From Kingdonia uniflora (Eukaryota; Streptophyta; Magnoliopsida; Ranunculales; Circaeasteraceae): a DNA stretch of 64,000 bases. The stretch covers positions 1,573,750 to 1,637,749 of the forward strand of contig JACGCM010000940.1 in assembly GCA_014058105.1 (NCBI GenBank), written 5' to 3'. The position numbers and the translations under genes are program-made. The notes under the pieces are model-generated. The model was not told where the DNA came from and did not search any database. It was given only the letters and a program-made list of their open reading frames with translations. Of this stretch, positions 45,560-56,897 are shown piece after piece (the stretch's first letter is position 1; every line of letters begins with the position of its first letter).

Positions 45560-47040
45560 TTGCTTGAACGTAAGTGGTGCAAAGGTCTTCCTGAATAAGT
45601 TACAAAGATGTCTTCTGAAATATCTTCGACAACGCCAATCTCATTCACCTTTTATAATTCATAAGGTTGGAATGGCTTCTGTGAAATATGTTTCGTTCTG
45701 CTGCCATTGAAAAATCGCTATTGACTTGAATGATGCAAGCTGAATTGTCTTCATACATAGTCGATGTTATATCTTGGATAGAACACGCCACAACTTTGGT
45801 TGATAAGATGTGTCTTGGAGTGCAAGCATCATTCTCTGCCAGCTTCATAAAGTACAAGAATCTTCATGGTTCGAGGTGTAGCTACCGCCGTCTGTTTCAT
45901 TGATCTCCAAGAATATTTATGTATCCCCGGACATAAACACAATCTATTTGACAATGGCCTCTATGTGGGTCTGAGAAGTATTCTGTATCGGTGTACTCTA
46001 TACTTTTACGCTTACCATTTCAAGTAAAATAGACCCCAATCTTTTAGACCGATTTGATATCTCAGTATATGCCTGATCTCAATCCAGTGCATTTGGGTAG
46101 GAACAAAACTATGGCAAACCAAATAATTCACTACGAATGAGTCATTGGGTCTAGTATACCCAGCTAACTATAGCAAAGCACCTTCTAGCTATGGCATCAT
46201 AGCATTAGAAGTTTCTCCCTCTATTACGATGGTGAAAGATGACGTTGACCACACCCAAGTGATAGACGCGCAATAAACGAATTAATATCGTGTGCTACAT
46301 CCATATCAAAATCTTCGATAACTCTTCTGATAGATATTGCTTGGTGTATGAGTGTTACTATCAAGATGTTTGATCTGCAAATCGAGAAACTCTTGATTTC
46401 CCAAGGTCTTATATTTCGAATTCCTTCCCAAGGTATTCGGTGTCTCTCGCGATCTCCCCCGGAGGTCTAATAATATCTAAATCATTTAGTGCATTGTTAT
46501 GATAAGTGAAACTAATATTTATGTTCTAAATAAGAACGCATAGACAGATAAGGATATTTGCAAAGTCCCCGACCTTCAAATACTCAGTCAACTTACTATA
46601 TCTCATGGGCCTTAATTACTTCAAGTCAACAATAATTTTTCCAGTTTTATTACGTACACACCTCGTATGTCAGGCTTAGTTGCTTCCAGAAGCTTATACC
46701 TCCCAAGTAGCTTCATGTACATATACACATCTAGTTTCCCATATAGATACATGGTATTTACATTAGATGCATATCTAGCTTGTCCCCGACAACTTGACAG
46801 ACTGATCAGTACTGAAACGTTGTATGGTCCATAACCAGGTAATAGGTCACAATGCAATCGATGCCAGATCTCTTAAATATTTTATGGGCAACTAGTCTTG
46901 CCTTGACCAAATTATTTCTCCGAGTTAATCGTGTTTTTGTATATTTCCTATTTATAACTGATAGGCTCAATAAAATTATTTCATATTATGCATAAGCTGA
47001 GCTCCGCTTGGATTCCAGATGCTCACTTTTGCTAATGTAT
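45560..47040 (-). pseudogene. Copia RT and RNase H remnant
   Basis: On the minus strand near 46790-46720 TMYLYGKLDVYMYMKLLG matches the TAYLYGxLDxxIYM RT block. Near 45850-45700 MKLAENDACTPRHIL and MYEDNSACIIQVNSD match RNase H. The same blocks appear in the plus-strand relative at 54000-55440. Many frame changes. Confidence 0.7.
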
Positions 47041-47755
47041 AATAACACACAGTCATTTACAATAAGTGGCTCCTAATGCACATGTGCCACACACACGTGT
47101 CACACACACGAACTACACATTTGCCACGCACGTGTTCGCTATGTCACTACTCCGGTGATCGTCGGGGAATAATCCGGTAACTGTTCGGCAAATTTCTGAC
47201 GTCCGGTCGGCAGCCGGTATCCAGTGACTGCCACGTGTCATAATGTGTGCCAAGCACGTGCCATGCATGCTGCACGTACTGTGCACGGGCCATGCCACGT
47301 GTCCTCGACATGTGTCACTGGTGATGTTACAATGGATAACGATGATGTCATATTTTTGGCAGTATAATTGTCTAGTTTCAACATTCTATTCCCGGTGATT
47401 GGGACATCTCCTAGAGACGTGCCATATATCGTTAGAAAGTTCTCGGAGTAGGCTATCTAACCGAAGTAGTCTCACCTATATCCGATGTCCACAGAGAAAA
47501 ATATACAAGCTTGAATACAGCCCTTTATCAAGGATAAAAATCACCAAAAGCCCTAATTTTTAATCCGAAAAAAATAGGGAAAAAATGTTTTTGAACCATG
47601 ATAATCTATCATATAGTATAGATCTAAAAGAGATCAAAAATGTATTCAAAAAATTGTAAAATACATCTTCTCCTAATTGCTTGGTTTGCCTGAAAACTCT
47701 TATTAGAAGGTAATTTTCTACTCTTCTCGTACCTAGACCTTGCGTGTTGACAACG
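47041..47755 (-). other. Copia leader with ACGTG-rich segment
   Basis: Between primer site and the deletion junction. ACGTG/CACGT motifs cluster at 47080-47310. The primer-binding region on the minus strand begins CGTTGTCAACACGC at 47755, against CGTTATCAGCACGC in the plus-strand relative. Confidence 0.6.
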
Positions 47756-48024
47756 TGTTAAGAGATAATCAACCTAGAGTAATATAACAGTACTATATTA
47801 TATGAATAAAAAGGAGAGAGAGAAAAAGAGATTTCTTATTGATTCATCATCTTCTTCTTTGTACATAATACAGAGATATATATAGGTGACCTTACAACAT
47901 AAGTCACCTTATCTACTCAAACTCTCCCCATAACCCTATCGGGCCTATGAGCCTGTTAGAAATCTGTATAGGACACCCTAACCCTGTTGGCTTCCTAGCT
48001 TGGGCTTGGACCCAACTCCTAACA
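47756..48024 (-). repeat. 5' LTR of the minus-strand Copia
   Basis: 269 bp, on the minus strand TGTTAGGAGTTGGGTCCAAG ... ending CTCTTAACA. It carries the empty site of the MITE found in its partner. Confidence 0.85.
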
Positions 48025-48153
48025 AGACTCAAATTAACGTCAATTAGGAAAAAATGACTTGATATCAAAAAGTTCATGAATAAAGTCACTTTTCAAATGC
48101 CGTGAATTGTATATGTTTTAAAGTCATTAAAAAAATGACGTTATTGAAAGAGG

Positions 48154-48744
48154 TAGGGATGTTAATAGATTGGATATAATCCGAAACCCGATTCCTTTTT
48201 AGGATATGGATGTCATTTTTTACGATCCCAATCCGATCCGATCCAAATAAGAAACATCCAAAATAATTTTGAATCGAATTCGGATGGTGCCTAGTCCAAT
48301 CCGATAAATATCCGATCCGAAGTTATATACCGATATATTTATATTTTATCAATGTTAATATTCTACAACTATTATAAATATATTATATGCAATAAGAAAA
48401 TATATTATAATACATCTAGCTTTGTGGCTAAGTGGTACTTAGTTCTTAAAACCCAAACCATGAAAGGTCACGGGTTCAAGCCTTTGCATCCACATTTTTA
48501 TTCATCAAATAAAATTATGGTCGGATTGAATTTCGGATTCGGACCTCCGAAAATTATTTCGGACTAGATCGGATTAGGATTTAACTATAAAAGTTTTGGA
48601 TAGGATCGGATATGGACGTTGCTTATAAAGTTTTGTATCGGTAAAAGTTTCGGATTGGATCGGATATGGATGTTACTTATAAAGTTTTGGATCCGATTCG
48701 GATTGTAACAGATTCTGTCCGAATCAGATCCATTGACAACCCTA
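48154..48744. mobile_element. hAT-type MITE, 591 bp
   Basis: Termini TAGGGATGTTAATAGATTGG and, on the other strand, TAGGGTTGTCAATGGATCTG. Flanks GAAAGAGG (48146-48153) and AAAAGAGG (48745-48752) form an 8-bp target duplication with one mismatch. Interior is made of many inverted GATCCGAT-type copies. A tRNA-like segment lies at 48415-48490. Confidence 0.75.
48415..48490 (+). repeat. tRNA-like (SINE-like) segment with A and B boxes
   Basis: TGGCTAAGTGGT (48425-48436) fits the RNA polymerase III A box and GGTTCAAGCC (48473-48482) the B box, 36 bp apart. This is the head structure of plant tRNA-derived SINEs. No tail or target duplication was clear. Confidence 0.5.
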
Positions 48745-48756
48745 AAAAGAGGGAAC

Positions 48757-48995
48757 TGTTAGGAGTTAGGTCCAAGCCCAAGTTAGGAACCTAACAAGGT
48801 TGGGGTGTCCTATACGAACTCCTAACAAACCCATAGACCCAATATGGTTATGGGGAAAGTTAGAGTAGAATAGGGAATTCTTCTAGGTTGTCTATATATA
48901 TCACACAGAGAACACAGTTATGATAATCAATAAATCCCTTTCACCCCTGTTCATGCTATAATATTATATTGCTCTAGATTTATCATATCTCAACA
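48757..48995 (+). repeat. 5' LTR of the plus-strand Copia
   Basis: 239 bp, TG...CA ends, homologous to 55718-55974. Contains tctatatatatcac, a TATA-like promoter candidate, at about 48890. Confidence 0.9.
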
Positions 48996-49009
48996 CGTTA
49001 TCAGCACGC
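48996..49009 (+). other. Primer-binding region
   Basis: CGTTATCAGCACGC directly follows the 5' LTR. Strings of this kind follow many plant Copia LTRs; I do not assign the tRNA. Confidence 0.55.
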
Positions 49010-51080
49010 ACGCTCTAGGAATGAGGAGAGCAAATCTTTCCTTCTAATAAGATATTTCACTGAACCAAGAGATCAGGAGAAGAGGTATTTTACAATTTTT
49101 TGTATACCTATATTTAGATCTATGCTATATAATAGATCATCATGTTTTGAAAACCTATTTTTCCCAATTTTTTTGGATTAAAAATTAGGGTTATTAGTAT
49201 TTTTTTGCCTTTGATAAAGAGCTATTTTCAAACGTGTATATTTTTCTTTATGGAGATCAGATGGAGGCGAGACTACATCGATTAAATAGCCTACTCCGAG
49301 AGCTTTCCAACGATATATTACACATATCTGGAAGATGTCTCAATCACTGGGAATAGCTCATTGAAACTAGGCAGTTTCACAGCCAAAAACGGCGGTTTTC
49401 GGTCGATGACGTCAGCAAAATAGTTTTTTATTTTTTATTTTTTTAATATTTATCCTATATGATGTCATCCTTATCCACTGTAACATCAGCAGTGACACGT
49501 GTTGAGGACACGTGGAACGCTGACGTGATATGGCACGTGCGTGGCACGCATGATGTGGCATGGCACGTGTGGCATACATGGTACGTACGTGGCACGTGTA
49601 GCATGTGGCAGTCGTCGGACTGTCACCGGAGACCAGCTGCCTGTCGGACGCTGGAATCTTGCTGAAATTTTGGCCATAAATTTTTTGCCGAACGGTAAGC
49701 AGAATATTCTTCACCGGTCATCGGAATATTCCATGCCGTTGTCGGAGCAGTGACGTGGCAGACACGTGTGCGCATATGATACGTGTGCGTATGTGACACG
49801 TGTGTGTGGCACGTGACACGTGTGCACCTCGTGCGTGTGGCATGCATGACCGGGCGTGCATTGCACATAGCAAACCTGGTCAGACCGGTTCAGACCAGTC
49901 AACCCGGTCCAGGCTTTGACCCAAACCGAGTCAGACCGGTCCAGACACTAAAACGGCTTTAAATAGCCCAATTTTATGTCAAATTGAGCCCAATTTTTTT
50001 TGAAAAATTCCTATGGACTGGGCCTACCTTGTAAGGGACCCATTTTGAATTTTTTTTATGCAAAATATTTTTAAAAAAAATTAGGAAGAGGTGCCTCGTA
50101 TAAGAACATTAGCTCACTTATATGCGATATAAGTAAATAGTATAATACCTATTTAAGTATCTTACGATAGCTAATAGGATATTACTGGTATGCCCCTAGA
50201 ATACTAATTATCATGATCCGGGATCACTAATAATACGAAACCAAGACTAATTTAGCATACGACTGCGAGTCATATCCAAATCACAATTAATTTGTTAGGG
50301 ACAAATAACTAGAGCTCAATTAGGAATTGACTTAGTCGTATTTCTAAAAACTTGGTGTCTGAGGAACCAATTTTTTGTATCTAGGTACAATTAGATGCTA
50401 TATAATAATATTTAGAGGTATATAGGCATTAATAGCAACCTATAGTACACTAGAATGTTAGCTTAAAGATATGCATAATCAACCTATCTTGTAAACCCAG
50501 CTGACTTCGGGATGGAACCACTTGTTAGCTAAACATCTAATACCCCTTATATTCATAGGAAATAGAGTTATTTGGCTAGAATATACATACATTTATAGAA
50601 CTTGAGGGCTTAGAACACCCTAGTTTTTATAATAAGGAAAGCATACATTTAATGGTTTTAAATATCTGTCTTGGCTAAGACTCTATTAAAATACACTTTA
50701 AGGTTAAGATCACCATTTTACGAGATAAATTTGTGATTTAACGCTTCATAGGATATGAACAAGGTTTACCTATAAATAATGATTGAGAATCACTGACATC
50801 TATATTGTGAATTGTCTTTGGTAATGATTGGAGATCATGTACATCAAAAGAATTTCATAAGGAACGCACACATCTGGTGGTTTTGAATATTAATCTTAGC
50901 TAAGATTTTATTAAAACGCACATCTAAGATTAAGATCGCCATTTTACAGGGTAAATTTGAGATTTAATTATTATAAAAGAATTTTATGAGTTTTAGAATT
51001 TGAACAGGGTTCATCTATAATATGATTGTGAATCATTTTCTTAGCTTTATTCTAAGTACTATAATCTATCTTTAACGCAA
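49010..51080 (+). other. Long Copia leader with ACGTG-rich segment
   Basis: No supported gene. From 49490 to 49860 the sequence is dense in CACGTG, ACGTG, GACGTGGCA and CACGTGT motifs. At 49880-49945 ACCGGTYCAGACC-like units repeat. The several overlapping open frames here arise from these repeats. An imperfect duplication of tcttagctaagattttattaaaacgcac-type text lies near 50670-50720 and 50890-50950. Confidence 0.55.
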
Positions 51081-51780
51081 TTGATATGTTTATCAAGAAT
51101 TGTCTCTTATTACAATCTATATCTTGCATTACAGATATTTGCAAAACTTAAAAATGTTGAATTTCCACCATTGCTGCTCACTGGAGCCAATTACCTCACT
51201 TGGTGCATTGACGTTAACTTATTCTTGAAGTCACTTGGTCTGCAGAAGACCATCGTCATTGGCAACAAGGAAAATCCCATGGACAAAGCAAGGGCTTTGT
51301 TTATCCTCCATCATCATATTCAGGATGACCTCAAGACTGAATACCTCAACAAGGTTGAGCCAGCTAACCTATGGGCAAGCTTGCAGGAGCGTTATGGTCA
51401 TCAAAAGACTTTTATGCTCCCAAAAGCGATGCACCAATAGAATACCCTTAGGTTCTAAGATTTTAGGACGGTCGCTGATTACAACTCAGCAGTCCATAAA
51501 ATCACTTATATACTTAAACTGTGTGAGAAGAAAGTTATTGATGCTGAAATGATAGAGAAGACTCTATCAACCTTCCATGTAAGCAATATTGCGATTCAGA
51601 AGTAATATCGACTAGAGAACTTGAAGACTCGTACAGTCTTGATTCAGGCATTACTCTTCTCTGAGCAGAACGATGATCTTCTGATGAAGAATTATATTAT
51701 ATGGCCTTCTGGGAGTACGTCGTTGCCTGCGTCAAACAATGTTCAGTTTTAGGGAAATAACTCTGCACGTCGGGGACGAA
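51081..51780 (+). pseudogene. Copia gag remnant
   Basis: Reads FAKLKNVEFPPLLLTGANYL, then LTWCIDVNLFLKSLGL, ALFILHHHIQDDLKTEYLN and ANLWASLQERYGHQ. These match plant Copia gag (YxxWxxDxxxxLxxxGL; L..Hi...L...YL; LW..L..RY). After a stop at 51440 it continues DFRTVADYNSAVHKI and KTLSTFHVSNI to about 51600. The nucleocapsid part is degraded. Confidence 0.75.
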
Positions 51781-52379
51781 GATATTGAAGGGGCGGGGGA
51801 GGATACCGGAAGGTTGGTACACCATAAACACTAAAGAAGATCAAGAAGCCAGATTTCAAATCTCCTTACTTGAGAAGTGGGGCAGCTGGATACTGGTTTC
51901 GCGACTGTAAGACACCATGGGTGTCAAGGTCAAAGTCCAGGCTAACCACATCACAATTGACATACTTCTATTACTACAAAGATAGCAGCGTCAGACTTCT
52001 TTGACGACACGAATGTCGTCATGGATCAACATACAGAGTAATTTGTAATTATATCTTAGTAGATATGTGATGTCACATTAGAGATAGTACTAATAGTTTC
52101 TTTTCTAGATAGACTTGATTTACTTTTTGTTGTCAGTATTTTGATTTTGTTGGGAAGATATCATTTATATTACAATAAAGTCTTCGTGACATACATGAGA
52201 TTTATTTTGTTCTAATAAGTTGTGACTTTTCGAATTTATTGCTTGGGAAGTAGTTAAATTCTATGTATGATAGTTAATCTACTATATACAACTAGCATAT
52301 AGATCTATCTGCTCATTGAGCATGACCGATAATTGGATGAGTGGCGGCATATGTCTCAGAGACATTAGTACCACGCACT

Positions 52380-53260
52380 AAATCTTTTTAAATATGACTA
52401 TATTTTATGTCTAACCTTGTACTTCGGGGATGGCACAAATATCATTGGCACGACCAACATGATAGAATGCACTAAGTGCATCACGTTATTACTCTCTAAC
52501 GAAATGATACGGGGTATCTAGTCCATTTTATAAACTAGTAAATCCAGTCGGATTTTACTGAGTTTAGGGAGTTACATGATAATACTTATCACGTAAGGAC
52601 TATCGAGGAAAATGACAGAAAGGGTTTTGTGCATTCACTCCATGTCTAAAGGTTAGAACACGCTATCAGAATGGTTTCTAATACACTACTCAGGGCTCGG
52701 ATAACAAAGAAGATTATCGAGATTATATTACATCTTAACTTTCCTTGAACGGAGAGAAGATCTAGAGAGTGTACGTGTAACAATAACTTTCAAGGAAAGT
52801 CTATTATTTCATCCTAGTATGACCAAGGTAGAGTGGGATCTCCAGCCTTTGCTCCAAACGCATCCATGGAGACACATGTGGACCTTTCCATCCACATAAT
52901 GGCCCACTTAAATATTTATGGTTATTAAGGACGCATCTAGAAGATGGTTCTAAGAATGCAATGTTCGCACGACTTCTCACTTGGATCATTTGATCACAGG
53001 CTCAGTTCCTGGATTAACCAATCAAAGTTGATCGATGCGACTTGACGGGGGCTTGGGAGTTGGACTCATAGGCTTTTGATGATTATTTTACCGCTAAATG
53101 GGATAGATGATTGAGCATCATGAGTACCCCATACCATACCCAACTCGGGATTGGGGGAGAACCTAATCAAGCGATTTAGGATAATTGCTAGGCCACTGTT
53201 ATTACGATCACAGCTTCCAGCTAGTGTATGGGATATGCATTTTTGCTCCCACAACACTGA
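52380..53260 (+). pseudogene. Copia pre-integrase and integrase remnant
   Basis: From about 52430, frames similar to the segment after the protease. Near 52880-52975 IFMVIKDASRRWFKNAMFAR matches the integrase core around the first Asp. Near 53030-53150 the order of blocks continues to a stretch like HTQLGIGGEPNQAI, and ends ITASS...GYAFLLPQH near 53255. Stops every few dozen codons. Confidence 0.65.
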
Positions 53261-54009
53261 TTAGGGTTTATCTTTTAGCAAAATCATCAAATTATTTTTC
53301 CCAAAAGCGACTAGTAACTGGGTCGAAGCCCGGTGTCGCCCATCGATGAACATTTGGATGTTTTGTACAGGTGTCAATTGTACCACAATGTATGAAGATG
53401 GGACGTTCAACGTCGGCCTGGTATTTTGTGGGTTATGATTCGTATTTTTCACTGGATATTTGGAGCCACTGGTAACGTATATAATGCAGGGCAGATAATT
53501 GTCACTTTGATAAGACGATATTCTCAGCATTAGGGGGAGAAATGATAGTCAATGCTGAGGATTTTTCCAAAAGGTCTTAGAAAATACCATCGTTGTCTCA
53601 TTTAGATCCCTATATATAAGTTAGGTGGCAATAAGGTTCAACGGATTTCAAACCTCTAATAGATCGTAAATGATTTGTTAGACGCATTCATAGATACTAT
53701 TAAAGTACCGTAAGTGTATGTACCTGTAAGTAATACACCTGCACAGCAGAACATTCCAGGAGAACTAGTACCGTAGCAGAACGTTCCAAGGAAATTAGTA
53801 CCGCAAACAAATATGAGGCTCGCACTTAGTGCGAAGCACCGTTGGAAGAAAATATTCTGAGCCGAGGTGCTGCAGAATAAGGAACAAATATGACTAATGG
53901 TGTAGTCAGTTCATCGTGGATGGAACCACCCATTTACAAGGCATTCATATTCGCTGCTCTGCTCGCCATCAAGGATGATGATTCAAAGCTACTTATTGTA
54001 AACGGTTGT

Positions 54010-55445
54010 GTGTTGTTATACATTAACAAAAGTTGGTATCTGGAATCCAAGCGGTGCTCAGCTTATGCATAATGTGAAATGATACCATTGAACCTATTGG
54101 TTATAAATGGGAATGGTACAGAAACATAATTAACTCGGAGAAATAATATAGTCAAGGCAAGACTTGTTGCCCATAAAATCTTTAAGAGATCTGGCATCGA
54201 TTGCAGTGTGACCTATTACCCGGTTATGGACGCTATAATATTTCAGTATTTATCAGTCTATCAAGTTGTCGGGGACAAGTTAGACATGCGTCTGATGTAA
54301 ATACTGCGTATCTATATGGGAAACTAGATACGGATATATACATGAAGCTACCTGGGAAGGTATAAGCTTCTGGAAGTAACTAATCCTGACACAAGAGGTG
54401 TGTACGTGCGTTCTTATCTGTCCATGCGTTCTTATACATAAATTAGCTTCAGTATCATCATAACAGTATACTAAATGATTTGAATATCATTAGACCTCCG
54501 GGGGAGATCGCGAGAGCCGTCGAATACCTTGGGAAGGAATTCAAAATACATGACCTTGGGAAATCAAGAGTGTCTCGATTTATAGATCGAACATCTTGAT
54601 AGTGGCAATTGTACACCAAGCAATATATATTAAAAGAGTTATCTAACACTTCGATATAGATATAGCACACGGTACTAAGTCGTTTATTACACGTCCAGCA
54701 CTTAGGTGTGGACAACGACATCTTCAACCATCCTAATGGGGGGAGAAACTCCTAGGGCCATGGTGCTAGCTAGGAGGTACTTTGCTATATTTAACTAGGT
54801 ATACTATAACCAATGACTCATTCGCAGTGAACTGTTTAGCTTGCCATAGTTCGGTTCCTACCCAAAGGCACTGGAATGGGATCAAGCACATTCTGAGATA
54901 TCTCATCGCCAAGAAAGACTGGGGTCTATTATATTCACAACTTGGCAAATGGGAAATTATAGGATACACCGATGCAGGATATTTTTCAGATCCACATAAA
55001 GGTCGATCACAATCGGGTTATCTATTTTTCCATAGAGATACTGCGATTTAATAGAGATCAGTGAAGCAGATGATGGTTACTACATCCTCGAACCATGCGG
55101 AGATTCTTGCATTATATGAAGCCGGCAGAGAATGTTTTTGGTTGCGGTCTATGATCAACCATATCATCGGAAGTTGCGGTTTGAATTCTATCCAAGATAA
55201 ACCGACGATACTTTATTAAGACAATGCAGCTTGTATCGTTCAAGTTAAAGGTAAATTTATTAAAGATGACAAAACGAAGCATATTTCACTAAAGTTCTTC
55301 TACATACACGAGTTGCAGAAGACGAATGAGATCAACGTTGTTCAAGTCCATTCAGAAGACAACCTGGCGGATCTATTCACGAAGGCTCTTGCATATCCTA
55401 CGTTCAAGAGGTTGGTTCATGAAATCGGCATACGAAGTTTATAAG
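54010..55445 (+). pseudogene. Copia reverse transcriptase and RNase H remnant
   Basis: RT pieces near 54140-54360, including the TAYLYGxLD-type block near 54296-54345. RNase H from 54830: SFAVNCLACHSSVPTQRHWN, HILRYLIAKKDWGLLYSQ, IIGYTDAGYFSDPHKGRSQS, then EILALYEAGRECFWLRSMI, DNAACIVQVKGKFIKDDKTK and VHSEDNLADLFTKAL near 55345. The catalytic residues of RNase H are mostly visible, but frames are broken by stops. Confidence 0.8.
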
Positions 55446-55717
55446 ATTTATTGTCTCAGGGAGATCGACGTCAGGTGTAGTAGTCTCAGCCTGACGTGGA
55501 CACATGCGTGTTGTACTTTTTTTCCTAATAACACAGTTTTTATTCTAGGAGGTTTTACTGGCTAGAGGTTTTGATGAGGCAACGTATACGCGTCCACAAC
55601 CCATACAGGGTATATGATTGTACTCTTTCCCTGCACAGCTTTTTGCCCAAGGGTATTTTGCGAGGCAGAAGTTTTAATGAGGCAAGTCGTCTTAGTATGG
55701 AACACCCCAAGGGGGAG

Positions 55718-55974
55718 TGTTAGGAGTTGGGTCCAAGCCCAAGCTAGGAACCCAACAGGGTTGGGGTGCCCTATACGGACTCCTAACAAACCCATAGGCC
55801 CAATAGGGTTATGGGGAGAGTTAAAGTAGAATAGGGAATCCTTCTGGGTTGTCTATATATATCATTGTACTATGTACAGAGAACACGGTTATGATAATTA
55901 ATAAATCTCTTTCTCTCATTCTCTCTTGTTCATGCTATAGTATTATATTACTCTAGATTCATCATATCTCAACA
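55718..55974 (+). repeat. 3' LTR of the plus-strand Copia
   Basis: 257 bp, preceded by the purine tract CCAAGGGGGAG (55707-55717). Longer than the 5' LTR by small insertions near 55863-55875 and 55905-55925. Confidence 0.9.
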
Positions 55975-56128
55975 GGAACAACCCTTAACGTCATCACTAG
56001 AAAAAATGATATTATAGCAAAATCGGTACGTCAATGCACGGGAATAAAATTCAAAGTAGGATCTAGGACGACAACTTTCAATAAAATGACGTTATTTAGG
56101 TAACATAAAAGTCTATTTTTGTTATAGT

Positions 56129-56809
56129 TGGGTGCCCACACATGATTCGCTACAACAACGATCCTCAGTTTGTTGGAGCCATGATCCACAATTTTCTGAA
56201 AGATCATAACATCATCATTTCACCCTCCACCCCGTACCACCCACAGAGCAATAGTCAGGTCGAAGCCATTAATAAAACAATTGTAGGCGGCCTAAAGAAG
56301 CGAGTCGACAACAAGAAGGGTTGATGGGCCCAAGAACTTAAATATGTCCTTTGGGCATATCAAACAACCCCCAGAAAGTAGATCGCTTACACGCCCTTTT
56401 TACTAGCATATGGGGCTGAGGCGGTGTTAGCCACGCAATTCCAAATGCCCACTCGTAATATCAAGCTATCCGACGAAAAAAAATGAATATAAGTTAACCT
56501 GCAACATCGAGTGGATCGAGGAAACATGCGATCAGGTAATCGTAAACCTCAGTCGATATCACCATTCCTTGCAGAAGTCGTGCAACAAGAGGATTCAACC
56601 AAGGGAGTTTAAAATTAGAGACTTAGTCCTCAAACTAGTAGTCCCCTCCACAAGGACAAAGAATGCTGGGAAACTAGCAGATTCATGGGAAGGCCCATAC
56701 ATCGTCTGCGAATAAACCGCAAATGGGTCATACTACCTAATGACTAAGGACGACGAAACTCTAACTCATCCGTGGAATACAATACACCTTATGGATTACC
56801 ATCGCTAGT
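56129..56809 (+). pseudogene. Tat-like integrase, C-terminal half
   Basis: Directly after the CACTA-like end: GCPHMIRYNNDPQFVGAMIH, then STPYHPQSNSQVEAINKTI with the catalytic Glu, LKYVLWAYQTTPRK, TPFLLAYGAEAVL and, further on, KNAGKLADSWEGPYIV and HPWNTIHLMDYHR ending at TAG 56807-56809. It continues the half that stops at 41077. A few in-frame stops. Confidence 0.85.
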
Positions 56810-56897
56810 ACAACCAATGTAATGCATTTTGTACTAGGAATTTTATCAATGAAAGACTATTCCAGCAATCCAACTTCCACATATACTTGCAACATAT

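Larger units (their letters stand above)
44590..48024 (-). mobile_element. Ty1/Copia retrotransposon, minus strand, internally deleted
   Basis: Flanked by the 5-bp target duplication AGACT (44585-44589 and 48025-48029). LTRs are 47756-48024 (5') and 44590-45267 (3', enlarged by a MITE). On the minus strand the leader with many ACGTG motifs joins almost directly to RT; gag, protease and integrase are missing compared with the related plus-strand element at 48757-55974. RT and RNase H remnants are broken by stops. Confidence 0.85.
48757..55974 (+). mobile_element. Ty1/Copia retrotransposon, full-length but inactivated, 7.2 kb
   Basis: LTRs 48757-48995 and 55718-55974 start TGTTAGGAGTTRGGTCCAAG and end ATATCTCAACA. 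The exact 5-bp target duplication GGAAC flanks the unit (48752-48756, 55975-55979). In order: primer site, 2-kb leader, gag, integrase, RT, RNase H, purine tract. Stops are frequent in every domain. It belongs to the same family as the minus-strand element at 44590-48024. Confidence 0.9.
41078..56128. mobile_element. CACTA-like DNA transposon inserted in the Tat integrase, heavily nested
   Basis: The ends are ACTACAACAAAAAAAG (41078-41093) and, on the other strand, ACTATAACAAAAATAG (56128-56113): 14 of 16 bases match, and they resemble the CACTACAACAAAA ends of plant En/Spm (CACTA) elements minus the first C. TGACGT/ACGTCA motifs crowd both ends in both orientations, as TNPA-type subterminal sites do. 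Integrase sequence is clean on both sides. After removing later insertions (Copia 44590-48024, MITE 48154-48744, Copia 48757-55974) the element is about 3.8 kb, with no transposase, so it is non-autonomous. A 3-bp target duplication is not evident. Confidence 0.65.

Noticed and set aside
49412..49902. Several overlapping open frames on both strands
   Set aside because: They arise from the ACGTG-rich low-complexity segment, which is open in many frames; repeated His/Thr/Cys patterns follow the repeat.
41075..56131. 3-bp target duplication for the CACTA-like element
   Set aside because: Flanks read ...ATA/TAT on the left and TGG/TTG on the right in all reasonable registers; no matching trinucleotide.
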